Assembly: GCA_007258455.2 (NCBI GenBank)
Contig: VDFB02252616.1
Location: 120,998,552 to 121,062,551 of the forward strand
Origin: Sequoia sempervirens
Lineage: Eukaryota; Streptophyta; Pinopsida; Cupressales; Cupressaceae
Length of the DNA: 64,000 nt
Direction: 5' to 3'
Shown: piece by piece, positions 21,466 through 33,174 of the stretch
How the letters are laid out: the number at the start of each line of letters is the position of its first letter
Numbering within the stretch: the stretch's first letter is position 1
Program-made: the position numbers and the translations under genes
The notes under the pieces: generated by a model
The model's database searches: none
What the model saw: only the letters and a program-made list of their open reading frames with translations
Told to the model about the DNA's origin: nothing

Positions 21466-22728
21466 TGATTAGTTCCACAAAGGATATAAAGTCATGGAAA
21501 ATCCTAGCACAGGGAATTGGACATTCCATTAGGTGACTAACATCTTCTTATGGTCATTCATTTACATTGTCAAACCAGAGCGTATACTTGAAATGGAGCG
21601 ACATTGTATGTGCACTAAGAACTAGTTTCATCATAATTTATCAGAAATAAATTCTTGGAAAGGAATTCTACTTATGCTGCAGGGAATGTAATGTAAAGTA
21701 TTCTTAACTTAAGCATAACTTAATCAAAGCATAAATCAAACAACTATTACTAAGAAACAAACTATGAACTGGCCCTATGCTGCAGGAACAAACACAGGGA
21801 TGGATTCCTGATGCTGCAGGAACAATATAAGACCGAGTTTGCTGAAACTTCAAGAATGAAATCTAACTTATAATAAATAGAAGATAAATAACTAACTACA
21901 GATACTCACTAAGTGGGCCCCCTTAGCAAGCATCAACCAGTTATGCAAGAATTGAACTCAAAACTTCATCAACTTTTATTCATAAACTTGGAATCATATA
22001 CATTGATTGCTCTGCTTATAAGAAAACTAACACAAAACACTGTCTCTCATTATAATACTAACTTTTTTTACACTCTGTTGCTCACTCGCACAGGAGGAGA
22101 ACTTATTTATATTAGAAAAGCAACTAACTACCTAACTCAAATAGAGAAAGACGTGGACATAAGTGCATCCAGAAACTGAGGAATAGACTTCTCAATGAAG
22201 ACATATCTGTTCAACATGATTAAGACAGAATTTAGTATTCCACTCTTCCTAGATTAGTGATCATTTAGATTTCCTCCCAATGACCCGATCAGAGAGTCTT
22301 TGTTGGAACAACTTCCTCAATGCCATGCTGGAAGTGGACTTTACTGCAGGGTCGAGATTCGCTGTGCTTGACTCGTTCATGCTCCCTTCAACAACCTATG
22401 ATGCACATGGTGACAGAAGTGAAAGAAAGCATATGTGGAAAATAACATGATACACATTAATTAATCACATATTGAATCCATTTCATTATCCAAAACAACA
22501 TGCATTATATCATTTGTTCATTGCTAAGGTCAAACATGGTAATTAAGCTCCTGAGACACTTTAAAGGTTTGTAGGAATATAAGAATGTATTGCTTTCACC
22601 AGATACTACCCATTTTTTAGATAAAAAGCCTTTAATCAAAGAGTTAAAACAACCATTAGCAATATAAGAGTAGGGATATTAAAAATACATCATAATACTC
22701 AAATTATGAGCATATTTTGAGCTCATCA
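21466..22728 (-). repeat. Solo LTR of the element C family (~1263 bp)
   Basis: It is the reverse complement of the 5' LTR of element C. It starts (minus strand) TGATGAGCTC at 22728 and shares CATAATTTGAGTATTATG-type sequence, GTTGTTGAAGG and AGCATGAACGAGTC. It ends near GGAACTAATCA at 21466. No internal sequence follows on either side, as expected after LTR-LTR recombination. The flanking pentamers (AACAA and TTTCC) do not match. Confidence 0.8.
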
Positions 22729-23057
22729 TTTCCCCCCTACTTATCCTATTGATGGTCCTCCAGCATTAAGCTTCCTAGTTGTTTCTCTAAAATCCATAGG
22801 AGTAGCATGGCCTTGTGATGAAGTTCCAAATTTGTAGTAGAATCCTCTAAATTTTTTCCATCTCTCGTACCTGTGGGTTTATGTATTCTCATTAACATCT
22901 GTAGCCTGATAAGGGTAAAGTGGCCACATCAGAACTGGAGGTCAAAATGTTATTGGTAGCCATAACTCAAACCTCTTCTGAAGACCAAGATGCATGTACT
23001 TCTCTGTCCTTCTAAGGGCTGCTTTAAAGTTCAGGGGGCTATGAGGCTCAAATTTCC
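22729..23057. other. Unannotated sequence up to gap 2
   Basis: Ordinary AT-rich sequence; no coding, repeat or LTR signature recognised. It ends at the second assembly gap. Confidence 0.5.
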
Positions 23058-23157
23058 NNNNNNNNNNNNNNNNNNNNNNNNNNNNNNNNNNNNNNNNNNN
23101 NNNNNNNNNNNNNNNNNNNNNNNNNNNNNNNNNNNNNNNNNNNNNNNNNNNNNNNNN
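23058..23157. other. Assembly gap (100 N)
   Basis: Exactly 100 N. Confidence 0.99.
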
Positions 23158-25190
23158 TATATTTTCCTAAACCTAATTATTTAAATTCACACTGTAATAA
23201 CAAAGTAAACATATATATTTAATCTCAAAAGAAAAAGTAAATAAATAAATAACTAGCACAATCTAAACCTTTCCAGATTTAAAACATTTACTTAATGTTG
23301 TTATATATATTTAACTGTGTAGGGTAAAGATCATGTAATGTTAATACCTAAATGTGTTTATTACTAGAATCTTGGTGGTAATTTTCTTTTTAATAAACAT
23401 ACTCTAAAACCATTGAAGAAGACCTTATTTATAGGCTACAACTCACCAAAAAAAAGATAGGAACAATAAACACTAATTCTACAGACTAAAAACAAGACTG
23501 GTTTGAATAATAAAAGCACTTAAATTCAGAATTGAAGGTTTAGTTGGTCAACTATTTCTTAAAACAAATCTATTGAATATGTATCCATATGAATACTGTT
23601 GTATACATGACTTGGGTTTCTTTCCCTATCTTATGGATCGAGAGAAACCTAATAATACAAGGAAACAAAATAAAATTACCTAGTGGGTAGTTCGTGAAGG
23701 AAGAAAAAATGCAGAGTCTATTATAGGATTTATGGTTTCATCCAGTTGAAGAACTCCCCCCCAACGCAAAGCAGCTTTTAACATTTTAACCCAGAAAAAT
23801 TACCTAGCCCAAAACAACTCCCAACTATATTCACAAAATTCTCTTTAGTTTCGAGAACACAAACATTACAGATGACAAGTTTCCTAATTGCATGTGCATA
23901 CACTTGTCATTTACCTTTATCTTGTTTTATCACCTGTTGGTAACTTCTGACGCAAAATCTTACTACAATAAATTTATTAAAAATTAAGGGTAACACTTTT
24001 AATTATTATTTTATTACTGTGAACATTTATTCACCCTTTTAAATTTAATAACCACGATACTTTCATAATGATAATTTTAATTACTTTTAATTTTAAATTA
24101 CCTTTATGAGATTTTAAAGTTGTCTCAAGATTTTACGTAAAATGTCAAATTTAATATATTTGTTCAATACTTCTTTATCCTATATATTTAAATTTAAAAA
24201 TTACGTTATTAATAATTATATTAACATTCTATTATATTTTATTTAATTATTCATTGTTTAATAAATAATAATAATAATTTTGAATCATTATAACATAACT
24301 AATTAATTTAATAATTAATTAACCACATTCTTTTAATAATCTAATTTAATAATTAACTAATCAACAATGTTCACTTAATTGACGATTTAATTAAATCACA
24401 TAATACTTGAACGACATTTAAAACTCAACACCCCGAAAACAACTATATCATTAAATTAAAACAATGTTAAATGACTAAATCAACATGACTTCACAAATCA
24501 CAAACAAACAACTTACTTATAGGTCACGAAGGGATAAAAGCGGAGAGGCACTACACAACAAAAGAAGCATTGGTCGGTCTTGACATGAATGCTGGTATAG
24601 TACAGGTGCCTACTATCTCTAAACATAGTTGCGAGAGCTATAGTGTTATGGGGTAGCCAAGCACCCCATCGTTCCTTCACTTATCAAGTTTGGGTGTTGC
24701 AGACCAAATCTTTATTCTCCTCAGTTTCATCGCCTGCACGTGGTATTTGGAGGATGAGTTGTAGGGGCGTTGGAGGAGACCAATGACCAGAGGAAGCATT
24801 CTTCAGAGGAAAGCGCAAAATCTTTGCAAGAGAAAAATGGGAAGTGGAAAATAGAAGAGGAAGGGAGAAAAGGTCAAAGACATAAGATCTAGATTCCATT
24901 TGCGAGTTGCATATTCATGTAAGTAAGTTCCTTTAGCTGTATAGAATAACTTTTTGCTTGTTCTACATTCATAGCATCCTTGAGAAAACACTTCATTTTG
25001 GAGTTTGAGCAAATAGTCTTGTGCACTTCAATATTTCTACATTTCACATTCATGGTGACTAGGGGAGTTTTATTCTTTTACCCCCTCTACCTAGTTAAGC
25101 TTAGATTCATAATCGCACCTTGTTCTTAAGCTCCCATATTGGCTTAGGCAGAAGAGGGTAATAACTGAGATCATTTCATTTAGTATTTCT
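23158..25190. other. AT-rich unannotated stretch
   Basis: 23940-24480 is extremely AT-rich, with many TTAATTAATTAA-like words. 24680-25010 holds two short minus-strand frames with no recognisable family. No gene was supported. Confidence 0.5.
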
Positions 25191-25199
25191 CTGGTCTAT

Positions 25200-25620
25200 G
25201 GCATTTGCATGGAGGTTCTATAGGCCTTGCGACAAGCATATTTTGCCCATATCCTACAGTTTAATGCATTCCTGAGCCCACATTCTTTGAGTCTTCTGTC
25301 AATAGTTCACGCGCCTAGTTTATGCTTCTGCATTTTGCTGTTAATTGCTATGGAATACGTCTTTACACCTGCACATTGCAATTTCTTGAAAGTTTCTAAA
25401 TCCTTTTTACCAAATTCATCCTGGGCGTACCCTACAATTATTTCATTCTATGAGATCACATCTCTTTGAGACATTCTGTCAAACAGTTCACGTGTCCTGC
25501 CTATGCTTCCACATTCTTGCATTCATGAACTCATTCAGTCGAATTGTTCTCACGCCTAGCCTGTGTTTCATTATTTTACATGCATGTCAACTTAGGAAGT
25601 TGCAACTACAACCTCTAACG
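25200..25620. repeat. Degenerate tandem repeat related to the 0.7-1.5 kb repeat
   Basis: Units near 25250, 25430 and 25510 share a pattern like TCAAACAGTTCACG, CCTATGCTTCCACATT, GCATTCATG. This aligns with TCAAATAGTTCACTACC, CTATGCTACCACATTTTT, CATACATG at 980-1030. So this is a diverged copy of the repeat family in the SET-gene intron. Confidence 0.6.
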
Positions 25621-26527
25621 AATTTCCTCTAGCCTATATGCATTGATGGTTTTCCATACACTGTTCCAAAGCTCCGCACACCCTGTTTCAAGCGCCCACT
25701 TAGGCGTGGGTAGGCATGATGATGGCAAAGGCTATGGAGTTTGACTTTGTGCCTACTGTTTGCATATGCTTGAATGCTTTAAAATTCCCTTTTTTTTGTT
25801 GGTGTTTGATGTATCCTCTATTTTTATTGGAATTTTTGATGGCAGCGTTGCGTTTCGCATTCAGACCGAATGCCCTTTGATCCTACAAGCCGTTTTAGTA
25901 TGCGTCTAGGGTCTGTGACTTAACTGCGTCTAAGGATACCTGGTATATTTTCTTTTAGTCTCCTGCGTTCCACTTGATACTCTAATCTGTGGTTTTGTCT
26001 CACCATTTTACCCACGATAGAGAATTCAGAGAATTCTTTTCTACTTATTATGTACACTTTTAACCAGACCGCAAAGATGTATACATATAGCAAGGCCGAG
26101 GAGATATAACAAGGCCAAAGAAATGTGTACTTTTACGGGACCGAGGAGATGTACGTCGGTATTAGACCAATATTCTAATACTATCTTGCCTTTTATTATA
26201 TCTAAGATGTTTATATCTGTCATTAATCCAATTGATCCACCTAGGGAACTCTAATGGGATATAGCAGATAATATCAATGATTAGGATAGTGATGAATCCT
26301 ATTTATCTTGTTATTACATTTAGATTGTAAAGTTTCATTTTAAGACATAGTATAAGGTTTCTTTTAATCTAAGCAAACTAAAATGATATTGAATATCCTT
26401 GGAACACCAAGACATGATCATAGTCTTATATATTACATTTGTGTTTACTTAGTATAGAATTTGAAAATTAAAATTAATAGCATACAATTCGTGTGGTCTT
26501 TTTAAATGTATAGTGCTTAGTAAGTAA

Positions 26528-26661
26528 TTATATATATATATATATATATATATAGGCATAGAAATATATGTGTTTACATAGGTAAGAATATTCAAATAAT
26601 GTTGCTATTTGTATTTTGGAATATTGTATTTAAATATGCATTATATTATATATATATAGAT
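26528..26661. repeat. (AT)n microsatellites
   Basis: An (AT)13-like run at 26528-26554 and a shorter run near 26640-26661. Confidence 0.9.
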
Positions 26662-27334
26662 ATCATGATTATAATAAGATATGTCTACATGCTATGGTGG
26701 AAGATGAGAGCAACTATTATTTTGTGACTACTTCATTTAGACAAGTAGATTGGAAAATTAAATATTTTAAGAGATTTATTTAATTGTATTAAGAAGTTAG
26801 AGGATTTAATCTAACGAATCAGATAACATTTGTCAATGTTGAATTCTCTTAACCCATTTAACAGATGAATGATATTTTGTCATATGAGGGAATGTAAATA
26901 GGAAATAATATTTAATTGTTACTTATGTTCAAATGCATATCATGGTAGCAATGTTTACATATTATATTAGCATGACTTGAGTGATCCTCTGAATGAGATT
27001 TTAATCAACAGTTGATCCGGTGGACATTTTTGAAAATAGAAGTGTCTCATTTTCTCCAAATTTGCACCATCGAGAAGAGCTCAGCGATCCTGATTTCAAC
27101 TTCGAATGGAGCTAAAGTCGGATTTGCATGAGTTAGCAGTCAAACCTCAAAACCGGTCGAGGGAGCATCCGGAAGCTAAAAAATGGCGTCGTCAAAAATC
27201 AATGAAACTAGTGTCATCGCGAAGAGCTCGTCGAGACGATTCCGACGGTGTTCGTTTCGTCAAAATCGGACATCGTATGCTCAAGATGCAGCTGGTCAAA
27301 CTTTCATGTTGACTTGGTGGACTTGAAGGTACAG

Positions 27335-27740
27335 TGATGACGTCATCATCCGTACTGCTGACGTCAGCATGCGGTACGAAATCCGAAATGGACCAATCCG
27401 AAGTTGACACGTGGCAGTCCGTACGGTCCGTACAGGTCGACGTGGCATGATGATATGGCAGGTGACGTCAGCAAGGTCGACGAATCGGGCGTTGACACGT
27501 GTCCTCCGTACACACAGTCAGCATATACGTGGCACACAGGTGGCAGTGACGTGTTTTGCTAAGCCAGTCATATTCTGCCACGTGGCAGTACAGTCAGTGC
27601 CAATGTGGAGGTCGAGTCAGATTGACTAGCAAATCATGTGGTGACACGTGGACACAGAGTCAGCAATGTGTCATTGTCCAGTCAGCGGCTTCAGCAAGTC
27701 ATGTTTCGCCATGTGGCGAGTTCTCGGTGTGCCACGTGTT
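27335..27740. promoter_or_regulatory. Cluster of eleven ACGT-core (bZIP / G-box / C-box) sites
   Basis: ACGT cores occur near 27341, 27361, 27410, 27440, 27466, 27498, 27537, 27549, 27580, 27646 and 27734. Three are full palindromes: TGATGACGTCATCA (27335-27348), GCTGACGTCAGC (27357-27368) and CTGCCACGTGGCAG (27575-27588). Such cores are bound by plant bZIP factors (ABRE-, G-box- and TGA-type). The cluster lies about 0.6-1 kb upstream of a TATA box, in what would be the LTR U3. Confidence 0.8.
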
Positions 27741-27791
27741 TCTGTTTTCCTCAAGCGCCGGGTCGGTTGATTTCGTTTGCAAAATTTTTGG

Positions 27792-27858
27792 GTGGTCGGT
27801 ATGGGACTCGACCTCATAACCACCCGTATACGAGATTTGCGGTTGACCGTTCGACCAC
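27792..27858 (-). other. tRNA-like inverted segment (67 nt), uncertain
   Basis: The ends form a perfect 7-bp stem (GTGGTCG with CGACCAC). On the minus strand the 3' part contains GGTCGAGTCCC, close to a pol III B box, in a 5-of-6 paired stem with a 7-nt loop. The anticodon arm is poor, and I do not call a tRNA gene. It could be a SINE or tRNA relic inside the LTR. Confidence 0.25.
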
Positions 27859-28319
27859 AACACTGGCCGCTAACTATAAATATAGTCAGTTGTGGTTTGT
27901 TATAAAGTTTGCGAGGATTGGCTATTAAAAGCCAGCGGCCGGGTTGGAACCCGCGACCGCCGGCCGAACAAAATATTGATTAGCCAATATACCACCGATG
28001 GTGGTCTATCTATTGTATGTGTTCGGTTTGTTTTGATCAATGTTTCAAACCGATTCCCTTTTAATTTGAAACAAACCCCTATAATTTGAAAATAAAACAA
28101 ACAAAGATCCTTTTAAGGATTCAAAAATAAACCACCTCAACTGTAAAAGCCCGAAATGAATAAATAAAGGGCTAAAATAAAGATTAAGGGGGATTTTTGA
28201 AGATTGTTTATATGTAAAAGGGAGATTTTTGCAGATTTTTATGTATTTTGGAGAAATAAGGTGGATTTGGAAAATATTCTCAAATCAATTGGTTGAAGGC
28301 CAATTTGAGCAAATTATTT

Positions 28320-28333
28320 GTATAAAAAGGGGG
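28320..28333 (+). promoter_or_regulatory. TATA box of the putative LTR
   Basis: GTATAAAAAGGGGG is a strong plant TATA box, 0.6 kb after the ACGT cluster and ahead of the pyrimidine-rich R/U5-like region. Confidence 0.6.
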
Positions 28334-28660
28334 CTTGAGGTGAGGATTGAAAACAAGTTTTTTTTTCAGGTTGAAGTCTTGATGCTGAGATTGACGAAAG
28401 AGAGGTCTTGTTGAAGAATTTTCAAGCCATTGTTGAATGTCGGAGCCCTGTTATGCTGCCGAACTGATGGTCTTGGTGCATCAATTGTAATCGATTTTGG
28501 AGTTAATCGGATCGGTCTCTCTATTGGAGTGGACCCGGAGACGTAGTCACATTCTGTGACGAACTCCGTTATCAAGCATTGTTTGCACTTCTCTTCTTCT
28601 CTCTTCTTTCTGTCTCTCATTTCTTTTCTTTCTGTTATAATCACCTTGATTATGTTCTTT

Positions 28661-30150
28661 ATGTTATTTCCTTAAGTTAATTTTGTTTAATTAACTTGAA
28701 ATAAACATGTAAAAGCATTGTAAAAGTTAAACATTTAAACTGCAATCTAGTCTAGATCCTACAATCATCAACCGTAGCTCATACTCTAGAACTTGGCTTG
28801 CTAAGAGGCTGGTTGGGTTAAATAGGATTATTGTCTTCAAGTAATTAGACAAGATTGCATTTGTAGGAGAAATTGAAAATAGAATTAAATGTGAGCTATC
28901 ATACTCTTGAACTCTCTTGAACAAGAAGTTAGATTATCAACAAGAACTTGTGATTATAAGACAAGATGCACCCATTGATATAGTAATAGAATAATGGGTG
29001 AAATAAATGATCTAATCACTTCTATAGATATTTAGAATGAGATTTACATGAACAAATCAATTCTATTAAAAGGGAATTCATTTTCATTTAGAATATTCTT
29101 TTAGATTCTTGAGAGTGAGTAAAGTGTTCATCATAGACCATAGAATGATGGATAAGATTAAATAGATACCTTTAAAATGGTAATACAACATATTGTTATA
29201 CGTCCAAGAGGTGTTTACCTATCAAGATGTTGGATTAGATGGTGAGTGAGAAGTTGGAAGGGTCCTAATCTTGATGAAGTCATTAAATTAATAAACCTTA
29301 GACCTTTAACATTATTGCTTAATCATCACTCAAAGCTATAATAGAAGATGAGATGAATCTTGAAGGATGAATTAGATGGGTGTACATACACTGGTTGTGC
29401 TTATGAACCTTCATATGTGTATAAAATGTTAGTGTGCGAGTTGGTGTAATCTATGAAGATTCATTCTAGAAATAGAATGATCGATTGATGAAATTTTGAT
29501 TATTTTTATTCATGAAAGTAAAGTAGTTCTTAGTCTTGCACCCTTCTAACTTCCTTATCACATGGACATGACGAATAGGTAAATATAGCATAAAGTTTAA
29601 AAGTAAGCTATGCCATCTTAATTTAATATTACATATTTCTCTTTCATGCTTATACCAACTTATTTTATAATGGAACTGCCATCTTCCTTGATAAGTGCAT
29701 ATAAGAAGATTATTGTATATTTTTCTTGAATCAATGCTTTTATGGAATACAACATGGTTGATTTGATTGTTTGTTTGTGGGTATTTAGTGACTGGGTATC
29801 TTGTGAGGAGAAAATAGAGGTCTCCCTTGGATGCCCATTTGGTGGTTTTCAAGATTGACTATTGAGGTTGGTTTCGATCTTGAGTTCGTATCATTGTTGC
29901 CACTTTTTCAAGGTTAACACAATGTATTAGTAATTTTGTTAAAGTCTTCTAGAGGCTTGGGAAAACCATGTTGTAGCCCAAGTATATGAGATGATCTTGT
30001 AATCTTGATTGATGTGAAATTTGAAGTGCTTTATTGAGGGGATTTTAGCCATGCACTATTTATTTCCTTTATGGTTGATCCTTCGTGCGGGTTGTTCATG
30101 GCTTTCCTTGATGTATGTTCTTGTTATGATATTTATGCATAGTTTCCCTA
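28661..30150. other. Unannotated stretch
   Basis: The longest frame is 128 residues (minus, 29852-29466). It has no family resemblance I recognise and does not look conserved. No repeat structure was noted. Confidence 0.4.
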
Positions 30151-31258
30151 TCGATTCAAATGGGTTCTCTAGTTGTACAAGGGGGAGTGGCTTCTAGTGG
30201 GGACCGGTGCACAAAGCAGCGTCTAGGACAACCCATGTGGGAGTTTTATAATCAAGTGGTAATTAATTAATTAGGGGGTTGGGTAGAATTTCACCTTAAC
30301 TAAGATAATTGGATGCCTCAGCCATTCTTGTAGCACTCATTTAGGCTAAGGATGTGTTGGGAAGGCTTGTTCGGCAAGACCAATGTCCTTGTCTCCACAA
30401 GAGGATAATTGGTCCCACATGTGTCACCCTATGGGGCTAGCACCTAGTGAGAGGCTTTCAGGACAACCATAGATGGGGGTCGGCATCTAGGCTATTAGGA
30501 TGGCCGACATCTAGAATATTAGGACAAATCATGCTAGGACCATACAATGACACTATCCCCTGCTACAACCTTGCAAAACTTTACTCATATTTTCATTTTA
30601 TGATTGTGTGCCATACTGTCATTTAATGTTGTTCTGTACTAGTTGCTTTTGTTGTGGAGTCTTGGTTGCCTTGCCTACTTGGTTATCTTTTGTTTGTGGA
30701 GTCTTGTTAGCCTTCTCTACTTGATTGTTTATGTTGTGGGTCCTTCTTGTTATCTCCTAGCATGGGGGGTGGGCCTTAGGGTCCACATGGTCAGGTGGAA
30801 CATGCTATGCACCCCATTGGGTTCTTATTTGAGGATCATGATGTGTAGAGTTGAACCATTTGTTGCGACTCCAAAATTGTACCAAAGCTGGAACAAGTAT
30901 TGATGATTTGTATCCATTCATGCTAGTTGTAACACACTATGTCATTGTTGTATCATTCCTGTTTAAGTTGGGAAGCACTATTGTACCATTCAAATATTTG
31001 TAAGATGTAATCTCATTTGATAAATGTAATGTATCTATTCTCAGTATTATCTTGTGATCTCCTATGGTTGTTCATCTTTTGCAAGTAATGATGTCATGTT
31101 ACCCCAGAGGATCAGTTTGATATTGTTTGTGTAATGTATCATTATAAGTATTGTATGTAAATATTACATTAAATGTTAGTTCCTTTTAAATAAAAAATTT
31201 GTGCTATGATTGCTTGATGTTAAGTTGTCCTTCACGGTTTGCATGGTAGGGCATTACA
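30150..31258 (-). repeat. Possible Ty3/gypsy LTR (start TGTAATGCCC)
   Basis: On the minus strand, TGTAATGCCCTACC at 31258 is a common form of plant gypsy LTR start (TGTAA-x-x-CCC). The following kilobase is non-coding, with polyadenylation-like ATAAA words. The other end and any PBS could not be set, so this is tentative. The LINE remnant begins directly beyond it. Confidence 0.35.
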
Positions 31259-31318
31259 TTCTTTTTATATCATCAATGTTACCTTTCCACAAGAAGTTTT
31301 TAATGGGATTTTCAAAAT

Positions 31319-32290
31319 TTAAATGATTGTTTTAGGTGCTTTCAAAAAAACCAAGTAATTACTGGGAATTATTGCTAAAATAGATTTAATCATTAAAAAT
31401 TGACTTGAAAGAGAAATCCATCTAGCTTTCCAAGACAATATTCTTTCTTTGATTCTTTCTATAACTTTCCCCCAATATGAAGCTTTATTTGCACCCATAA
31501 AGTAAGGCATACCCAAATATGAGCAAGGAAGATCTGCCATTTGAAATCCTAATAGTTCCACTATCTTTCTTGTAATGGTCACTCTTGTGTTAAATACATA
31601 TATCTTGAACTTAGATGCATTTATTTTTTTCCTAGATGCAAATGAATATTTATGTAGGATTTGATTTACTTGATTTTCTTCCTTAATTGAAGATTTTCCA
31701 AATAAAATAGTGTCAACATCAAATAATGAATGATTAACCGAGATGCTTGTGTGAGCAATTGAAATACATTTCCATAACCCATGAGAATGGACTTTTTGAA
31801 CTAATCTACTCAATGCTTCCACCATTATAATGAATAAGAATAGTGATAGAGGATCCCCTTGTTGAACCCCTTGTGTTGAGCAAAAAACCCAACTGGAGAT
31901 CCATTTATGATGATTGAACATTTTTCCTTGAACAAGCATGAGAGGATCCATTTACACCATTTATTTCTAAAGAAAAATTTATATAAATCTTGAATAAAAA
32001 AGGCCCAATCCACCCTATCATAATATTTCATCTATCATAATATTTCATCATGTCCAATTTAATGATAAAGTTATTAGTTTTGATAGATTATAATATCTCA
32101 TGTCCCACCAAAGCTCCTTCACCTATCTCCCTTCCTAGCACGAAGCCACCTTGTTCTTGTGATATGATTTTTCCTATGAAAGGCTGGAGTCTAAGGTAAA
32201 TTATGGCTTTTGTAAAAATCTTATAAATTATATTACACAAAGAGATTGGCCTAAATTCTGCAAATGACTTGGGGACATTCAATTTTGGGA
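31319..32290 (-). pseudogene. LINE reverse transcriptase
   Basis: Three frames in order give FAEFRPISLCNIIYKIFTKA with ISQEQGGFVLGREIGEGA (32282-32088), YYDRVDWAFF (near 32025), and GVQQGDPLSLFLFIIMVEAL through SLFDVDTILFGKS (31951-31319). These are the L1 RT fingers and palm motifs. The catalytic FADD box has become Phe-Asp-Val-Asp, losing one metal-binding Asp. The later CSYLGMPYFMGANK and SWKARWISLSSQ blocks are the plant-LINE thumb (YLG-P-L ... W-LSL-G). The protein would do target-primed reverse transcription; this copy is dead. Confidence 0.85.
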
Positions 32291-33174
32291 TAATTGTTGT
32301 GTTATGTTGAATTTATTTAAAATGGCCCATGTTCTTCTTGATTCTTCTAATGCCCTTAGAAGATCTATGCCAATGAAGTCCTAACACTTTTGGAAGAATA
32401 GAGTTGTGAATCTATTAGGCCTTGGAGCCTTATCTAGTGGCAAGGTAAACACCACTTTCTTTAATTCTTCAAGGGTGAATGGATTCAATAAGTAGTAATT
32501 ATCTTCTTTAAGAATTAGCTTTGGTACAACTTCTAATAGTTCTTTTCCATCCTTATTAGCTATATGTGAATGAAAAAAAAAAATTACACCGTCCTTATGA
32601 ATTTCCTCTTCCTTAGTGAGCAGTGAGCCAATGGAGCTATCTTGAATTGTGAAAACAAAATTTATGGACTTAATCTAAGTTGATATATGAAAAACTTAGT
32701 ATTATAATATCCTTCTTTTAACCACAACTCTTGAGACTTTTGTCTCCAATATACTTCTTCTCTTTCAAGTAACTCTACCCATTATGATTGTATCTTTCTC
32801 TACTGCTCAAAGATGATAGCATCCAAACCTTAAGAAATAATTTGTTCATTGATTATTGTTAAATATATGAATACCTTTTCCTTTTTCTCAAATATGCTCT
32901 TAAAGACACCTACATTCTAATATTTAATTTTTTGTTTAACATGCAGATTTTTAGAGAACTGATAAATTTTAGATCCTCTTGTATATAGAGCACTTACCCA
33001 CCATTAATGGAGAAGGGGAAAAAATTATGGATGCCTAAATGATATATTTTCTAATGTGAAATACAGTTTACACTTTGAGAAAGGGGTTGTAACTATTGTA
33101 TCTAAAGATATTACATAATAATATTACCTTGAAAAGGGTAAGATCTTAGATGATAGGTTATTCTTCCTTGAAAA

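Larger units (their letters stand above)
27010..28660 (+). repeat. Probable Ty1/copia-type LTR (promoter-bearing)
   Basis: A GC-richer island in AT-rich surroundings. It contains a dense bZIP-type box region, a TATA box at 28321 (TATAAAAAGGGGG) and a downstream stretch with TGTAATCGATTTTGG, GTGGACCCGGAGACGTAGTC and GTGACGAACTCCG. Plant copia LTRs typically have a GTGGA...ACGTAG...GAACC-like R/U5 of this kind. A pyrimidine-rich tail follows. No copia coding domain is nearby, so it would be a solo LTR. Both ends are approximate and no target duplication was found. A non-LTR promoter repeat is the alternative. Confidence 0.5.

Noticed and set aside
24684..25632. Four frames of 60-80 residues
   Set aside because: Repeat-derived or composition-driven, with no start context or domain.
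27106..28100. Several plus and minus frames of 60-96 residues in the GC-richer island
   Set aside because: They overlap in all frames within the ACGT-box promoter region and have no family resemblance. Length is explained by higher GC content.
29466..29852. 128-residue minus-strand frame as a hypothetical gene
   Set aside because: Composition is typical of random AT-rich frames (Tyr/Asn/Lys/Phe), no motif was recognised, and no neighbours support it.
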